Shown here piece after piece: positions 33,448 to 34,918 of a stretch of 34,918 nt of DNA. Both the position numbers and the translations under genes were made by a program. Below the pieces are notes generated by a model, which saw only the letters and a list, made by a program, of their open reading frames with translations, did not search any database and was not told the origin of the DNA. Numbering within the stretch: the first letter of the stretch is position 1; each line of letters opens with the position of its first letter. The DNA is from Candidatus Poribacteria bacterium (GTDB lineage: Bacteria; Poribacteria; WGA-4E; UBA9662), in assembly GCA_002714785.1 (NCBI GenBank), contig PAYP01000025.1, forward strand, positions 1 to 34,918, read 5' to 3'.

Positions 33448-33972
33448 CTACCGGTATTTGCGTGTCACATTGTACGTCAAGCTGCCAAGGACTGAAGGAA
33501 TACTCAAAGAAACCAAGGCAACTGGAATTCCAATCTTTGGGCTTAACCCTTCTCGTCCTAGCATTTCTCCACTAAGACCAATAACAATCCCTGCACACAT
33601 TAAAGGTTTACTCAAGACCACAACCAAGCGAGTCAACCACCTAGACCCTTGGTAATTCGGATCGTTTCCTGCATCATGATATGCTTTAAAAATACCCTTA
33701 CAACAACCTTCAGTGCTGATTATGTACCAGCTAAAGGCTGTTGAAGCCCCAAGTGTTGTACCCACCCAAAACGGTAATTTTTCAGCGGCTTCAAAACTTA
33801 ATGCACTTCCAAAAAGCAGAGTAGTATTGCCTAAAATACTTCCATTTAACATTCCATAACCGATTTGTCGAGAGAAAGTTCCTTCCATGAGAGAAGGTAC
33901 CATCACTTGATTTGAACAACCAAGTGATGGAAATAGCAATAAAAACAGAAGTGAAAAAAAATGAATTTTCAT
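33448..33972 (-). CDS. Unrecognised small membrane protein or lipoprotein
   Basis: I do not recognise this 174-residue protein. It starts with a typical export leader (MKIHFFSLLFLLLFPSLGC); the Cys at 19 makes it a possible lipoprotein, although Ser sits where the lipobox usually has Leu. Four more hydrophobic segments follow (about 38-60, 67-85, 112-134, 145-163), several Gly-rich. Between the second and third is a polar loop with a CC pair and HDAGNDPNYQGSRWLTR, probably the functional part. It begins 36 bp after the stop of the DUF2490-like gene with AAGG before its ATG, and so is likely the last gene of an operon that enters from the right edge. Envelope location is likely; function is unknown. 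Confidence 0.68.
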   Translation of the reverse strand: MKIHFFSLLFLLLFPSLGCSNQVMVPSLMEGTFSRQIGYGMLNGSILGNTTLLFGSALSFEAAEKLPFWVGTTLGASTAFSWYIISTEGCCKGIFKAYHDAGNDPNYQGSRWLTRLVVVLSKPLMCAGIVIGLSGEMLGREGLSPKIGIPVALVSLSIPSVLGSLTYNVTRKYR

Positions 33973-34008
33973 TTTTAACCTTGGAAACCAGAATCGCCAA
34001 AACCTACT

Positions 34009-34722
34009 TTATAAGTATCTATTTTTAAAGGGAAAACTGTATTTAACTTCTACAAAATTATTGCGTTGAGGATTAAATATTTGTAGTTCTTTTTCCGTTA
34101 TGAGTCTGAATTTTATTTGCCGATTTTTGCTGATTCGATATCGAGTTCCCAACATCAATCGATATTTAAACCCTAATAAACCACTTAATTGACCCAACTG
34201 GGAATGATAAAAGAATTCGGTAGCTATTTCCGGATCTAACCTCCAGTTCCTAATCTCATATTTAATTAAGCTCTTCCAGCGGTAATTGCGACTGGTATAA
34301 TCTCCATACAAACGTGATTTCCCTATCTCGTTTTGCTGCTGATACTTAAACCGGTTTCTGAGGGATAGGCTTCCTATTCTAGTTTTGTGGCTAATGTATA
34401 AATGGAATCGAACATGATGCTCAAATTCTTTCAGTTCTCCAATATCGTCATTTAGCCAAAGGTACCGTGAGCCCAACCCTAGTTCAAATTGATTCAGTAA
34501 ATTATAACTAGCTTCGATTTCTATTAGTAGACGATCAAAGGATGTCAGGCTGTCTTTTAATCGGTATTGTTTCTCAATACTGAAAGTCCATTTTTTATTA
34601 AACTTGTAGTTGGCCTGAGCGGACAACCAAATCCCAAAACTTCGATCTATGTCTGAGGTTTCAATTTGTGCCCAATTTGGTGAACAAACTAACAATAAAG
34701 TAAGTAAAAGAACACACCTCAT
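34009..34722 (-). CDS. DUF2490-like outer-membrane beta-barrel protein
   Basis: The 237-residue protein has a signal peptide (1-19, cleavage near NWA/QI). The mature part is a run of amphipathic beta strands alternating with short turns. GIWLSAQANYKFNKKWTFSI at the start, FELGLGSRYLWLNDD, LSLRNRFKYQQQNE, FKYRLMLGTRYRISKNRQIK and a last strand ending in aromatic and basic residues (VEVKYSFPFKNRYL) fit the DUF2490 family, presumed small outer-membrane barrels of unknown role in Bacteroidetes-like and related bacteria. Its ATG is 12 bp after the stop of the gene entering from the right edge and has no obvious ribosome-binding site, so it may depend on coupling to that gene. Confidence 0.72.
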   Translation of the reverse strand: MRCVLLLTLLLVCSPNWAQIETSDIDRSFGIWLSAQANYKFNKKWTFSIEKQYRLKDSLTSFDRLLIEIEASYNLLNQFELGLGSRYLWLNDDIGELKEFEHHVRFHLYISHKTRIGSLSLRNRFKYQQQNEIGKSRLYGDYTSRNYRWKSLIKYEIRNWRLDPEIATEFFYHSQLGQLSGLLGFKYRLMLGTRYRISKNRQIKFRLITEKELQIFNPQRNNFVEVKYSFPFKNRYL

Positions 34723-34734
34723 TTGGTTATATAT

Positions 34735-34918
34735 TTATTTTTTGGTCTGTTTGGGTAATCCCTTTTGTATCAATATTTCAACTTCAGTCCGACGCTTTGG
34801 AATCCAAGCCTTGAGCTTATTGAAGTAGTACGAATGCTGAGCACTGGATTCTGTGCTCTTAACTTGTATGGACAAATCGTCTATAAGGGAGACTAAGTAT
34901 GCCTCATTCCAAGCTCGT
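34735..34918 (-). CDS. C-terminal end of a larger protein cut by window edge, possibly CotH-like
   Basis: The minus strand is open from the right edge to a TAA at 34735-34737, giving about 60 residues: AWNEAYLVSLIDDLSIQVKS, then SAQHSYYFNKLKAWIPKRRT and a basic end. It is helical and polar. The pattern of a helix, a loop, then LKxWIxxRRxEVxxLI resembles the C-terminus of CotH-type spore-coat/secretory kinases, which ends with Leu-Lys-x-Phe/Trp-Ile-x-x-Arg. That match rests on a short piece, so I treat it as a suggestion. The short distance to the DUF2490-like gene shows they share a transcript. Confidence 0.5.
   Translation of the reverse strand, partial: RAWNEAYLVSLIDDLSIQVKSTESSAQHSYYFNKLKAWIPKRRTEVEILIQKGLPKQTKK

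Noticed and set aside
1-34918. CRISPR arrays, tRNA or rRNA genes, IS elements, toxin-antitoxin or phage-defence genes
   Set aside because: I looked for regular direct repeats, T-loop-like TTCGA contexts in clover-leaf surroundings, transposase motifs with terminal repeats, and defence-type motifs. None was found.

Overview
The window reads as a piece of a low-GC (roughly 38-40 % by eye), loosely packed bacterial chromosome. Intact genes cover about 76 % by hand count, spacers of 300-860 bp are common, and at least two gene remnants are clearly eroded. The gene families (three phytanoyl-CoA dioxygenase-like proteins, a ceramidase-like hydrolase, a family-9-like carbohydrate-binding module, a sulfatase, GH31, a sialate O-acetylesterase-like protein, two beta-helix proteins and a LamG remnant) are the kind that are plentiful in Poribacteria, Latescibacterota and Planctomycetes-related lineages. 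With the visible decay, a marine, possibly host-associated (for example sponge) member of such a lineage is my best guess. No marker gene fixes the taxonomy.

Layout. 1-5393 (minus strand): the N-terminal half of a PhyH protein runs off the left edge. Next comes a NitT/TauT-type ABC importer whose ATPase and permease are intact but whose substrate-binding protein gene is a wreck, then a complete PhyH protein and a secreted family-9-like carbohydrate-binding protein. 5541-7174 (minus): a LamG-domain remnant, a stand-alone NFACT-R domain protein and an alpha/beta hydrolase. 7442-13503: a ceramidase-like hydrolase (+), a DegT-type aminotransferase (-) and a large M16C metalloprotease (-). 14219-26452: a glycan-oriented stretch with GH31, a secreted acetylesterase, glucose-6-phosphate dehydrogenase, a secreted beta-helix protein, a sulfatase, a secreted pectate-lyase-like protein and a Bcr/CflA-type MFS transporter. 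26897-32900: two nitrilase-superfamily amidohydrolases, another PhyH protein, an EamA-type exporter and a sugar-isomerase-like TIM barrel. 33448-34918 (minus): a closely spaced trio running off the right edge: the C-terminus of a possibly CotH-like protein, a DUF2490-type outer-membrane barrel and an unrecognised multi-spanning membrane protein or lipoprotein.

How it fits together (inference). The central stretch looks built to strip sulfate and acetyl groups from a complex glycan, cleave it and send the hexose into the oxidative pentose phosphate route. The genes lie on both strands with long spacers, so this is a neighbourhood and not one operon. I see no CRISPR array, IS element, rRNA or tRNA, and no recognised defence system. 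The least explained items are the right-edge membrane trio, the unrecognised coding remnant at 17610-17876, and the regulatory-looking dyads at 13542-13588, 29431-29479 and 30810-30877.
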